A DNA stretch of 64,000 nucleotides, from assembly GCA_033026295.1 (NCBI GenBank), contig CM065182.1, positions 16,326,715 through 16,390,714 on the forward strand, in the 5' to 3' direction. Each line of letters opens with the position of its first letter. Positions within the stretch are counted from its first letter, which is position 1. The notes beneath the pieces are model-generated. The model had not been told where the DNA came from. It searched no databases and saw only the letters and a list, made by a program, of their open reading frames with translations. Positions 35,501 through 47,200 of the stretch are shown here, in pieces. The position numbers and the translations under genes are program-made. The DNA is from Channa striata (lineage: Eukaryota > Chordata > Actinopteri > Anabantiformes > Channidae).

Positions 35501-38500
35501 CCAGCCCTTCCAGCATAAGTGAAGCCAGGCAAGAACAGCATTTCTAACCACACAGTGCTCCTCATGGCTCCACAGCTGAGGCCGTTCAAGCGAGGTCAAA
35601 GTCAACCTGCGCCAGGTCACAACCTCAGCCAGGCAGTTGGATGGAGGCATGACTCAAAACACAATACCAGCCTTTTTAATTTCTCTGTGCTTTTTATTTT
35701 TTACACACACAAAGTTCTACACACACATATACTGTTTATTCCGTCATACATTTATGCAGACTGGAAACAGACACTGTAACAAAACAAAATCTTGTTCTTA
35801 TCTCTAAGGGTAAAGAGCAAATTATAGGAGAATCTGAGCACATGGGATCTTTTCATTCACATGTGGAGGACATGACATGCATTGGTCTGTATGGACGCTT
35901 CCACATGTCCAAAGCAAAAACCGTCTTGTAGTTTTTAAATCTGGTTCTTCCAAAAGTGCTTTCGTTTGTGATGTTTACTCAGTCGTGTGGTGAATCACCA
36001 ACGTCACGACTACAATATAAGTAAGGAGCCCAGTTGTGCCGTAGCAGCCAGCTGAGCCATGTTTTATGTTTGGAGAAGGGAAAAGAGAAAAAAACAAGAC
36101 GCAAATACATAAAAAGGGTCCAGATCATGCCACTGATGACTGTTACATAGGGTCTAACACAAGGAGGCCATTAAGCCTCCGAGTACTCACACAGCGAAGC
36201 AACATTAAAGGAAATAGTGAAGCATGAAACAAATGAATGCAGCTGCCAGTGTCGAGCACACACCACCACCACCACACAGAACGGGTTATTTTCTGCTGAG
36301 ATGTCACGGAGTGAACTTGTCAGCAAGTTCAGATTGTGAAGCATACAGTGTTACCCATGATAAAACTGTTAAAGCTTCAAATATAAAGAAAAGACGGCAG
36401 TGGTCATGATCCCCAAGGTTTTGCTTTAGAGCTGAAAGGTTTTGTAGGTTATGATTCTGCAGACAGTTTAAATGCAGGAGGACTGACAGAGGTGAAAGTT
36501 AAGCATCTATAGAGATACGGTCAGACGCGGGAAGAACTGTGTAAAAAAACAAAACAGGACGGGAAGCCATGAAAGAGCAGGACTGAGTTTAGAACTGAGC
36601 TTTAAGCAGGGCTTTGATTAGTTACAACATATTTTCATGGAACTGATCAGGTAATATTTTTGGTATTTTAAGTCGCATATTCACAGAAACCTGACATCAC
36701 TGTAGAAATGAAGCTTTTCTTCAGGACAGGGGGAAGCAGTTGATTTCTTTTATGCCGCTTTGCAAGGATCACACAATAGATTTTGATAAACAAGCTACAA
36801 TACAAGGACTCTTCATTACTTGAGCATTTTTTGGTGAAGTGAAGCCATCAAGACTAAACGGCCTAAGAATCGTCAAGTGCCATTGTCCCTGTCAGATGTG
36901 TTCTCTGTTTTAAAATACAGTATACTGCCATTCTTTAAAAATAGCTCTAAATAATGGATGCTATAATATGTCTACAGCCATCACTCCAGCAGCAATGCTT
37001 TTTAAAATGATTTTTTTTAAATCTGGCAGCTCCTGCCAGAGAAGTGAAGAGAATGTAAAGAAATGTAATAGAATGACCATCCATCCTTCTTGACATTTGG
37101 TATTTGAGAAACACTTCAAAGAGGTCCTCTATTACCCCTGTGTAGCCATCATCACAGCCCACAGCGGAGCGCACTATTGTGCTCCTGCAACAACACATAT
37201 GGAGCACCAAGCTAGCGCAAAACTCTTAATATTTCATCAAGAGGTCCAATCTCAAGCAGTTACCTTTCGCAGCAATTACCTTAGATAGCAATCATTATAG
37301 TATTCCAAGCTGGTTGTTAGTGTATGTGTGCTCTTTTTGTGGCAAAGTGTGAAAATATAAACTATGCTCCATTTTTTATTATTTTTATTAAAGGAAAGAA
37401 GGGATTAACTGCACTTAGAACGGAATTTTTGAATATGTGTCTGCAGCATCTCAAAATGCATGTCAGTTATCAAATTTCACAATAAAAGTAATTCTGTATT
37501 CCTTTTCCAGCAGGAGCGGAAAAAACTCCTGTTCGTTTTGCAGTGTCACACAAGTACAAAGCTTGATTATCTGCAGCCGTGTGTGTGTGTGTGTGTGTGA
37601 ACGTATGAACGTATGAATGTGTGTGAGTGAGAGCGGCAGATAGAGAAAGACACAACGAGAAGCACATTTTAAAAAAGAAGAATAAAAGAAATCAAACTCT
37701 GTGGCAATAAAGTGAATGTGTCTTTTGAGCCTTTTTATTATAAATGACTTCCCGTGAACAATATACTTTTTAATTCTAATTGAACACGTATATAATCTAA
37801 TAATGATGTCCAAATTAAATTTAATGGAGACCAAAAACATAATGGACCACTTCCCCCACTGCTTCCCATTAAAACAACTGCTGATTCCTTCCGACTCATC
37901 ATCTTACTCATTCTTGTCATCTGTGCCATCAGCTGGAACCTGACAGGCTCAACAGGGATTGAGCCTCTGCTCTCAAGGTAGACAGCGTATTTACGGCTGA
38001 GAGTGGGACACCAGCCATTGAACTGAGGAGAGTGAGGTGAGCTGGGGGCAAAGATGAAAGCTGAAGCCAAAGTGGCAAGACTTGCATTTTAGTGACTCGG
38101 GCGCTGCATGGTTTAACAGGATGTCACTAAACCCAGACACACTCTGCACAATGGACGTCTGTGTGCTGTGAGTAGCTTGTGTGCGCAGTTACAGTGCGTG
38201 AGCGGGGGCACATCGCTTGTCTCGTGCCGACACCAGCCCTCACTTGCACTTAATTTCTCATTAGTGGCTCGTGCGGCTTCATGCAACAACCTGTGACCAA
38301 CTAGGCGCGGTATATGGGCGACGCCAGTGGGAGCGGTGGATGGGTGGGTGATTGGGTCGGGTGGTGGGGGGGGTCAGGTGGATGGAGGTGGAACTGTTTG
38401 TGTGACTTGTTGTCACTTGTCAGGTACGGCGGCCACTAGCCTTGAGATACTTGGCTGTTGTCTGAGAGTGCTTTATCATCTTGATAAATGCAGCCTTGGA

Positions 38501-41500
38501 GCAGTGCACTATCAGCATGCTCAGAGGCATGAGACACACACTGACTAATGAAAAGAGAAGGTCAAGGAGGGGGAGGGGCACCTGGTGAGTGAAAGAGGAG
38601 GAACGGGCAACAGAGATGTGGATGTAAAAGTCGGGGGATAACATGTCACGCACACTCCCTGAAAGGTTTGCATGTGTGTGAGAGAGCGAAAAAAATAAAG
38701 CAAGCCAATTTTTCAGCTTGGTATGGATTCACGCGTGTTGCTGCTGCCATAGAACCTCGTATGATAGCGGTGGGCGCACGCGGCGTTTGCATTTGTATGC
38801 GTGTTGCAGCGTAAATGAATAGTTTAGTGGTTTGTATACGAGCACTTCTCTTCTAGCCCAACATTCTATTATACTTCTGGACAGAAAACTACATCTTAAA
38901 ATGTGCCTCTGCAAAGGCACAGAGAATACTGTTATCGGGGCAAAATAGAGTTTCTCGCTGCAGCAATAATTTCTCGCTTCACCCTTTCAAAACATTCATT
39001 GCACCATATCTATGCCACTATGATTCTAATTACGTCTGACAAGAGGGGTTACATTAATTTTCTTGTACCTGTATTACCAAAGACATATTCCTTCTATCTT
39101 GGATGTTATTATAGCAGGTGTTGAGTATTTCTACCACAGAGTTAATTTTGGAGTCATCAAAGTGACAGCACTGAGCTTGGGAATCCTTTCAGGCTCATTA
39201 CCATAGTCTGCTGAATCTATTGGCAAGGCCCCGCATGACTGGGCATACGCTGCACCAGCCTAGCCATCAGATAGAAGCAATGATCAGGGGGTTAACAGAT
39301 GCTGCTCAGTCTTTGGGGTCACATCCAGTCTATTCCCACTGTTGGGACTCTGAGCAGAGCGAGCACAACAACCATCCACCGAGCTCACACACAGTTTGCT
39401 GGGAAAACAAGAAAATGTGCAACTACACTGCAGGAGAAATGTTTCCTCCTACAGACTGTCTCCAAATGCTCTTGTACCCAACAGGTACAAATCCATAAAG
39501 CACTTTGTGAAATTCATAATTTGAGGTCAAAGGTCGAGGAGTGCATAGCACACACCCCTTTCCCTTTTCTCCTGCGGAAAATAGACGTGTGCAGAAAGCT
39601 TACATAAACCGTCTACTGCACAGTTCACTTGCTTAGAGGGAGCCCTTTTTCAGTACATGGTAATGAGGGATGTGCAATTAACTGGGCTCTACCAGGAGGG
39701 AGAACACAACAAAGGGGGAGGGGTAGAACAAGACAGACAATACAGCGCTACAACCCACAGTCAACTATATATGCTGCAAAGGCACGTTAAAGGAGAAAAC
39801 CGACACTTATAGGAAAAACTGGGTTATCGTAACAACAATATACCTGTGGATAAGAGTACAGCGATATCAAGCAATTAAAACACACACACACACACACGGG
39901 CTATTTACAAATTAATTCCTTTTCACAGTGACTCTTGGAAGCACACCAGTAAAAATAGAGCTGCCTGTTATTTACTCCTATGATTATGTATTTGTCTAGT
40001 GCTGCAGCAGTCATGACAAGACCACCTGATCAGAAAACATTTATATTCATACTTTATGACAGAGTTTTTGTTTGTATTATTGCTGTTCACGTAATATAAT
40101 TTTTCATTTACTTGTATTTTGCCAGACAGAATATCTTAGCAGTTTGTCGCAGTCATTGTCTTTGACCCAGTGAATGTGTCTCAAAACTGAAGACTGCTGT
40201 AATTTTTGCAAAAGCTGAAATCAAGCGTGTTAATTGCCAGTAACACGTTGACTCAGGAAAAGCAACATCTTAGATTTCTGAGCATCATGTGTCAGTGTTT
40301 TCTATTGCATATGAAAAAGTGGTAAAGAAAATACTTTTATTAAAAAAATTTTTCAGGTTTCCTTTATCTCTTATATGGGTAAGAAAATAGTCCTATTTTC
40401 TTGACATTATTCAATGTAATTAAAGTGAAAATAATTATTTTATTATTGTGAAAATGTCTTTCTATGAGTTGGCTTTTTTGCCGCAATGATAAAATAGAAA
40501 CTCTTAAAGGGAATCAATGCTATTAGAAATTCCCATCTCCAACTATTTGCACAAACACACCAGCTGTTCACTATGATCACACTGCTCTGAGTGTTTGCTG
40601 TAGTTAAATAATTAAGACAGCGCTTGGCACTCGGTAATAAAACATATTTTACTAAAACTTCTACAAATTAAAGCAGACCAAAACTCTCGAAAAAAGCGAG
40701 GAATTGTCGAGCAAGGAATAGGCCACGAGTTGAAAGAAACACGCTGCCATATTGTCATCTTTCTGAATTAATTCACCGCGTTATTTTCTCGTGCAAACTC
40801 CCGTATCATCAACGTCTCGCGTTTCCCTCCCTTCTGACTGCCACAGCCTGGTGTAAGACAAACAGCAGTAAATGACAGTGAACAGTGAGCAGATTTCCAT
40901 ACTGTACTCTAATTGGGATTGTTGGCTGAAAGGGGTCACGCTTGTGCTCCGTGAATGTAATGCACCATGATTAGCCCTGCGTGCCTTTGTACATCCTGTG
41001 ACTGTGATACTCTTGCTGTTTGTGACTGTAATACGGGCTGTAATTTGTATGTTGTAATGCTGCATGAGTAGAGACTCATTGATAGCATTTGGCACGCGGC
41101 CTCGCTCGGATGAAGCGCTTAGCCAAGCCAGTCGATCTAAATATCACAGACAGTGCTGTGATTCAGTAGGAGTGTTTTTGTTAGCTGAACATGCAGCGTA
41201 ATAATCAGTCAGTCCTTAGCTATTTAATGAACAGTCATCATAAGATGTTTTTACATAATACTGCCATCTAAGATTACCTTAATGCGTGTAAAGGCTTGCT
41301 GCCGATGTGGGCCTCATTACCTTGGGACATTGGTCATTTCATTTCAAGGGTCTGATTTTCATTAACTCCTCAGCCCCCCCCTGCCCATTAGCAGAATGAA
41401 AGCTCGGCTGCAACCATCTGGCTGCCAACTAGACCTCGGGGCTGCTTTATGGCTCCACCGAGCTTCACTAAAGGGAAAGTTGCGCGATTAGATCCTTTTC

Positions 41501-43829
41501 TGAGTCATGCCACGGGGAGTATGGGCGTGATGCAAGGAGAGTGTCCCATGCTCGGGGATGTGTCGGGGAAACAGAGAGATAAATTTAGAAGAAAAAGAGA
41601 AACGCTAGGCGCAGTGATGGAGGAGACAGAGAGAGGCAAAGGGAGACAAAGTCAAACAGAACCTGAAAGAAAAGTCAACATAAAAAAGGACTGGAAAGGA
41701 GAACACAAAATTAGTTTATATGCAGTGACGCTGACGTACGCGATACTTTGGTAGTAAAATATCTATTCATTCTGGCAGTTGAGCCTTAAGGGACAGACGT
41801 ATAAGAAACAGGGAGAAATTCATCCATGGGCTGATGATAACATCACACGTGGCTCATGGTTGGAAGCTGCACGGGGAGAAGTCAAAGAACAGGTGCACGT
41901 TTCACCGCTTCCACTGTACACATTTTATTTTTAGAACGACTGGTCTTGTTTTGAAATAGCATCTGCTGACACATACTATTTTAGTGTCTTCAATAAAGTC
42001 TGACTCGGGTTCTCTCTGACAACACCTTTATTTCCCACTCTCATCCGTGTCGCTATTCTTGTCTTCTAATTATTTTGTATTTTGATGCTGTTTTGCCCTG
42101 CCTTGAAAAAAAAAACACAGACATTTCAACACGCCGCTCAGCATAGAAAACTAGTATGTTTTGTTCTTATTTTACTCTGTCGGCTGTGAGCAATTTCTGG
42201 ATTTTATTGTTCATGAATCACTTACATAGAAGTTACTCACTTGGCTGAACAGAAAGTGGGCACATAGCAATTATTTTACTTGCTATATTAAGCCTCTTTT
42301 GATAGAACAGGCTAATATGACCCAGATAACAAAAGGGGCTGTAATGATAGGATTGGTCGATAGTATCAACCTATAGGTTCGGCAGAAACAATCGTAAAGG
42401 GAAAGCGTGTCTCAACAAACATGTGCGGCCAGTTACTGTGAACCGCTTGTGTCGTCCTCAGAATGGATGATGAGATCATTAATGAATTAAATGCTCAGGG
42501 TGCAGAGACTATACTTCCCTGGCTCAGTCTGATGAACTGCGCTTCCAAGAACAATGATGTAGTACTGTATTGATCTTTCAGGAGAAACCATCTTTTCACT
42601 TGCTCAGACTCCATTGGGAGGTCAGCGGTCATACAACAACAGCCCTCAGACCTTGTTGGAGTTCAGCCTTGCTCATCCTTCAGTTTGCTAAATTTCTGAC
42701 TACACAGAAGTCCAAACCCATGCCCCGCTGAGGGATTTGCCTCAACGTTCATCGCATTCACATCGCGAACCCCTCATGAATGACTCACATGCCTCCCTGA
42801 TTATGCTTTACCTTCAGTGATCAATATGGCAACTCCCACTTTAATTATTTCTCTGAAGTCTTCCTTCAAGCATCGGCCAGACATACATCCGCAGCAAATA
42901 TACAGCCCTGAGCCATAAACTGAACCTTAAAGGGGACAGAAAAAACCGACCTAAGAGACTCAGAATCTCATGCCATAAAAATTTCCCCCACCTAGGGAAT
43001 ACCTCACTTCTGTGCATGGACTGTGTGCTCTGTGTTTCAGAAAGGTGCATTTTGAAATTAAGGTCAGTAATGGAAAGCAATGCACTGTGTTTATGATAAA
43101 GACAATACTGTGCAACACTGTGTTCAACATTTCAATCCATGCTGAACACCTGACAATCAAAAAAAAGCACAGAATTCTTCAATCAGCCGACCGTTTTATG
43201 GGGATGTTTTATTGATGGGCACGTGAGCCCCTCCCACCACCTTTAAACCTCTTGACTCCTGAATCACAGGTGCACCGAGCTTTGTCACAGGTGATTAATC
43301 ATCATTGTGTTTATGTACAAACGTGGGACAGAGCTCTTAAGTGGGCAAAATGTTCATTATTTATCCGTTAATCTACAGCCAAATGATTCTATTCTCTGAT
43401 CAAACACGCTCATTAATTTATGACTATTTATACAGCATAATCAACCATAAAGAGGAAAATACATTTTAAATACTATAGTCCTCAGAGTAATTACAATCAT
43501 TAAATTATTATACTCAAGCACTTGGACTGATACTCGAGTATATTTATTTTTTATTTTACCTATTTGACATCCACTGTTCTTTAAAAGTAAATGTTATTTG
43601 CATTTTATCCATTGCTCATCTGAGCTCTAAAACACAGACGGTGAAATTATGAGTTTAATAAATGCTAAAAAAAAAAAGATAAGAAAAGGAAAACAATAGC
43701 ACACCTTTTCTTTAGGGAATTTGTTTATTAAATGCAAATGTGAGCCCATATGAAAAGGTTTGGTGGAGTAAGAGACAAACTCTGGGGTCCAGTACGTGGA
43801 CTAGAGTCTTTTCATTGTCCAACTGTGAG
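35501..43829. other. Intergenic, no gene supported (upstream of the second gene)
   Basis: Holds (GT)n at 37580-37599, a short (CA)n at about 39880-39898 and G-rich sequence at 38320-38400. Mixed-composition stretches near 41290-41560 and 43220-43330 (two CAGGTG E-boxes with ATTAATCAT) could be regulatory. No open frame looks coding. Confidence 0.6.
37580..37599 (+). repeat. (TG)n microsatellite
   Basis: Ten units, followed by a short imperfect repeat of GTATGAAC. Confidence 0.85.
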
Positions 43830-43854
43830 GACGCTGTTCCAGCAGCTGACGCTA

Positions 43855-43875
43855 GGAGCTGTCCGCGGTGCTGAC
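43855..43875 (-). promoter_or_regulatory. RE1/NRSE silencer-like element (REST binding site)
   Basis: Read on the minus strand, the left half is GTCAGCACC and the right half is GGACAGCTCC, with the canonical two-base spacer (GC). The consensus halves are TTCAGCACC and GGACAGCGCC, so 18 of 21 positions agree when the spacer is scored as AC. It lies about 320 bases upstream of the start codon in a CpG-rich promoter, a typical position for silencing a neuronal gene outside the nervous system. Confidence 0.75.
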
Positions 43876-44056
43876 GCCTCGGCTGCCGTTCCTCTTCATG
43901 TGCCGAGAGCTCGCAGCGACAGGAAGCCGCTCGCCGAGCGTCCACCTGAAAACGGGACCTACGCGTTTCTGCCCATCGTCCTCGACCGTCTTATAACGGA
44001 AGTGCAGCGGCGACCCGTGCGGCTCTGTTTGCGATTGGCAGACGTAAAAAAAAAAC

Positions 44057-44112
44057 AAAAAGAAGAAGAAGAAGAAGAAGAAGAAGAAGAAGAGAGAGAG
44101 AGAGAGAGAAAA
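44057..44112 (+). repeat. Homopurine (AAG)n(AG)n tract in the 5' UTR or promoter
   Basis: There are 56 consecutive purines: AAG units from about 44061, then AG units to 44110. It lies 85 bases upstream of the start codon. Such tracts can form triplex DNA and vary in length between individuals. Confidence 0.9.
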
Positions 44113-44197
44113 TCTGGCTTTGCTGCTTTTCGGAGCCCTGGAAGTAAAAATCTTTGGCAACGCGGGGACGTGAGGAGCGACCTTGACTTCAGCAGAC

Positions 44198-44282
44198 ATG
44201 TGTGTGAGAGCCGGCGGTTCGGTTCGGACCCTCCTGGCGCTTTTGCTTCTCGCTGCCGCCGCGGTCGAAATCCCGGAGCCAG
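44198..44282 (+). CDS. First coding exon of a secreted or membrane protein; candidate sez6 by synteny
   Basis: ATG at 44198 opens MCVRAGGSVRTLLALLLLAA, then AAVEIPEP and one base of the next codon before the donor GTAAGA at 44283 (phase 1). It is a textbook signal peptide: a basic start, a run of Leu/Ala and small residues before a probable cut after Ala. In human, MYO18A is followed on the same strand by SEZ6, a neuronal CUB/Sushi membrane protein with a signal peptide. PIPOX lies between them on the other strand. That order, plus the RE1 element upstream, points to sez6. No CUB or Sushi exon lies in the window, so the identity is inferred. The start context is GCAGACATGT. Confidence 0.7.
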
Positions 44283-47200
44283 GTAAGAACTTGGGGCTCG
44301 GACGTAGTTCGGCGTGTGTGTGTGTGTGTGGGGGGATTGTTCCGTCCACTTCTTTCTGTCCAACTACACACACGCCCAGGGTCTGTCCACGTCTCCCAGA
44401 TCTACAAGTGTGTCTGTCTGTTCCCGGGGATGGGAAGTTTGTTGGGTCGAACCTCAGCAGTTTATGACAAAGAGGAATTATAATAATGCTTGGATGGCTT
44501 AAAAGTTGCAGGCTACAAATCCATGCTCTCATTAATTACCTGCACCAAATTGAGATACGGAAATATTACATCTGAAGGAAACAGAAGAAACAAAAAATGA
44601 TTTTCCATCTGACACATGTGTTGCTAATTACAAGTTATAGATACCACTGGGCAAAATGTCAGTTACACAACAATTTTTAGTCTGGATATTAACTCACAGC
44701 AACATAGAAACACATGTGAGCAAAAATAAAACTTAACAAGAGCTTCAAATGAAACATGACTATGAGCCATATTCTCCTTAATGTGATCAGTCACCTGGTG
44801 GGACGTTCATTTCTTTGATCAAACATTCAGGAAGTGACTTATGTGGACAGTGAGCTCAGTGTGACAGACGGCGCTCGGTAATAAGACTCTAATCCTCAGG
44901 AATTGCTGGAGATTATTGACCAAGCTGTTTGACACAGTTGAGTGCTTGTGGGAAGTGGCAACGGATCCATGCACAGCGGCTTGTCCTAATTATTTCTCCA
45001 TTGTGCGCCTGCCCCCTCCTCATATTCAGAAATATACTTTCTGTGCGTCAACTTAGTGTTTCTGTTTTTTTTTTGTAGTAATGTACAGAACAACTCTTAC
45101 TTGTGGGTTAACTGGATATACAGTACACAATCCGAGGCATCTGTTATCATTTGAAGCTAAGGTGAACAACATATCATGCAATATTTACTCCCTGTACAGC
45201 CACAGAAGAGGCTCCATTAATACACATTTGTAGCAGCAGGATATATTTTGTCCCATGAACAGGACAGAGCGAGCACATTTATTATAATATATATATAAAA
45301 CACAGCCCGGAAGCATTACGTGAAGTAAACGGCAGTAAATTGAATGTCTTTCTCCATCCTCTTTTAATGAAACCCTTTTCACAAGCTGTTTCTCGTTGGA
45401 AATTAATACATTTATGAGGAACAAGTGATTCCTAAACAATGTAATAACTGTGAAAATGAATTCACATTGCCCGGGCGTTTTGCAGTCATTACATCTCAGC
45501 CCATCCAAAAGCCAGGTGCAATTCTAGACCGGGGCCAGAAACAATATTGTACACCACCAATGAAGCGTCTGTAGATTGAAAAGCAGGTGGAGGAGGAGTG
45601 CTGCATAGTGTCAGTACAGTGTTTCAGAACCTTTCGGAAAGTGCAAATCTAATTATTCGAGCTAGGCCCCCAGAAGAAATTTTACACTGTTTAAATATTT
45701 AATTAAGTTGTTTGAGTAAACACACACTCAGCAGTGGAATATTGTATAAAAGTGCTTAGTAATCAAAATCGTGTGAATTTGTGATTGCTTTTACAGTCAC
45801 AATTGCCTAAATCTCAGGAACATACCTGCACTGTTCACTCACTGCTCAAAACTCCAGGGAGAGTAAAAAAGCCCAGTGAACTATTTTTAGAGGAAAATGA
45901 AATTTAACAGCTTCCATTAGTGAATTCTCCGCTGTTGCTTAACTTGCAAATGTTTACGTCTTTTTAAATTCCGGGTTATGGTATTGATGTTGAGATTAGG
46001 GTTTAGAAGAGGCCGTAATCTCTCATCTGTGGCACTACTCATTGTTGTGAACTTCAGCCTCATCTGTTACCTCGCAGGGAACACAGACAGTCATCCACGT
46101 CAAAGTGCATTCTTTTCATTTAGTCATTCATTTTTTATTCATAGTTTTGTAGGATTTTCTAAATTGTAAGCAGCTAATTGTTCAGTAACTGCCAGGGTTT
46201 TGTTGTCTTTCCGTGTTGAATTGCTGACTGTGTATTTTTTATGTACAATGTAATTGAAATAATCAGGCATTGTGAGGTTGTGAATGTTGAACACTCTGAA
46301 TATTATCATGCCCTTCAATGGATGTTATTAGAAGTGAATGAGATTTTTGACATGGCTTAGTAGAGCCCCCCTTCATCTCCTAGTCAGCTCAGCAGACAGC
46401 TGTCGAGCTCTGGACTTACAGGATTGTTTCATAGATATTAGATATCATAGATAGGATTTATTATACTCCCTAAATGTTCAAATATAAACATGCTGTAACA
46501 TACTGGCTTTTCAAAGTCATAACAAATGTCAGTAAGTCCTACGAGTTATTTGTTTTAGCAGGTCCTTGTAGAAGTCAAACTACAATTGTGGCATCGCATT
46601 TCTTTCATATATGAATACAATAACAGCAAAGCAGCAAAGACAAAAGGAGATGCAAGCATGCAAGAAATAATTAACCACTGATTAAGGAAAATAATAATCA
46701 CAGGACTATAGGCAAGTCCATGGTTGTTGCTTTGCAAATGAATTGGTCATGCTTCCTCTCCCTTTATTTTCACATTAATAAGAAGAGGTTATTCGAGGAG
46801 AGAACGAGAAAAAACACAGAGGAAGGATGATTAAAATTCTCTCAGCTCATCTTCTCGGCTCTTTATATATAACTTTAACACTAAAAAAACATGAAAAATC
46901 ATAGGGCAGCTCTTAAATGTGTCCAACACGTTTCACGAGGGACTTTAATGTACTTCCTTCCTCAGCGTTCACCTTATTTGTTTGTAAAAGTCATAGTGAC
47001 ATTGCTTTTGCATTATAGCCATAATTCAACATTTCAATATAGGTTTGTTTGACGTCCTCAAGACAACTAAGTGAACTGGTCAGTGACTCCACAGAAACAA
47101 TATATATATTTTTATATCCTTCTAAGTCTGTTGCTTGGACGGCAGGTTGTGCCATGTGTATTGCACAATTGATTCCATTATCGTCAGTGGGTAAATGAAA

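Larger units (their letters stand above)
43830..44197 (+). promoter_or_regulatory. CpG-rich promoter and 5' UTR region of the second gene
   Basis: CpG dinucleotides, rare elsewhere in the window, are dense here, for example in GTCCGCGGTGCTGACGCC and AGCGGCGACCCGTGCGG. It includes an RE1-like element, an inverted CCAAT box (GCGATTGGCAG, about 44031-44041), a TATAA-like word at 43991-43996 and a purine tract before the start codon. The transcription start is not determinable. Confidence 0.65.

Noticed and set aside
20241..43829. A pipox gene between myo18a and the second gene, as in human.
   Set aside because: No exon-like coding sequence of an oxidase was recognised on either strand. A translated search would be needed to exclude divergent small exons.
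43750..44286. A 178-codon + strand open frame across the CpG-rich promoter.
   Set aside because: Poly-Glu comes from the (AAG)n(AG)n tract and the rest from stop-poor CpG-rich DNA. It overlaps the signal-peptide exon in another frame and shows no domain.
43852..44532. A 226-codon minus-strand open frame opposite the signal-peptide exon.
   Set aside because: It contains a poly-Phe run from the repeat and has no recognisable protein. It is a shadow of the stop-poor region.
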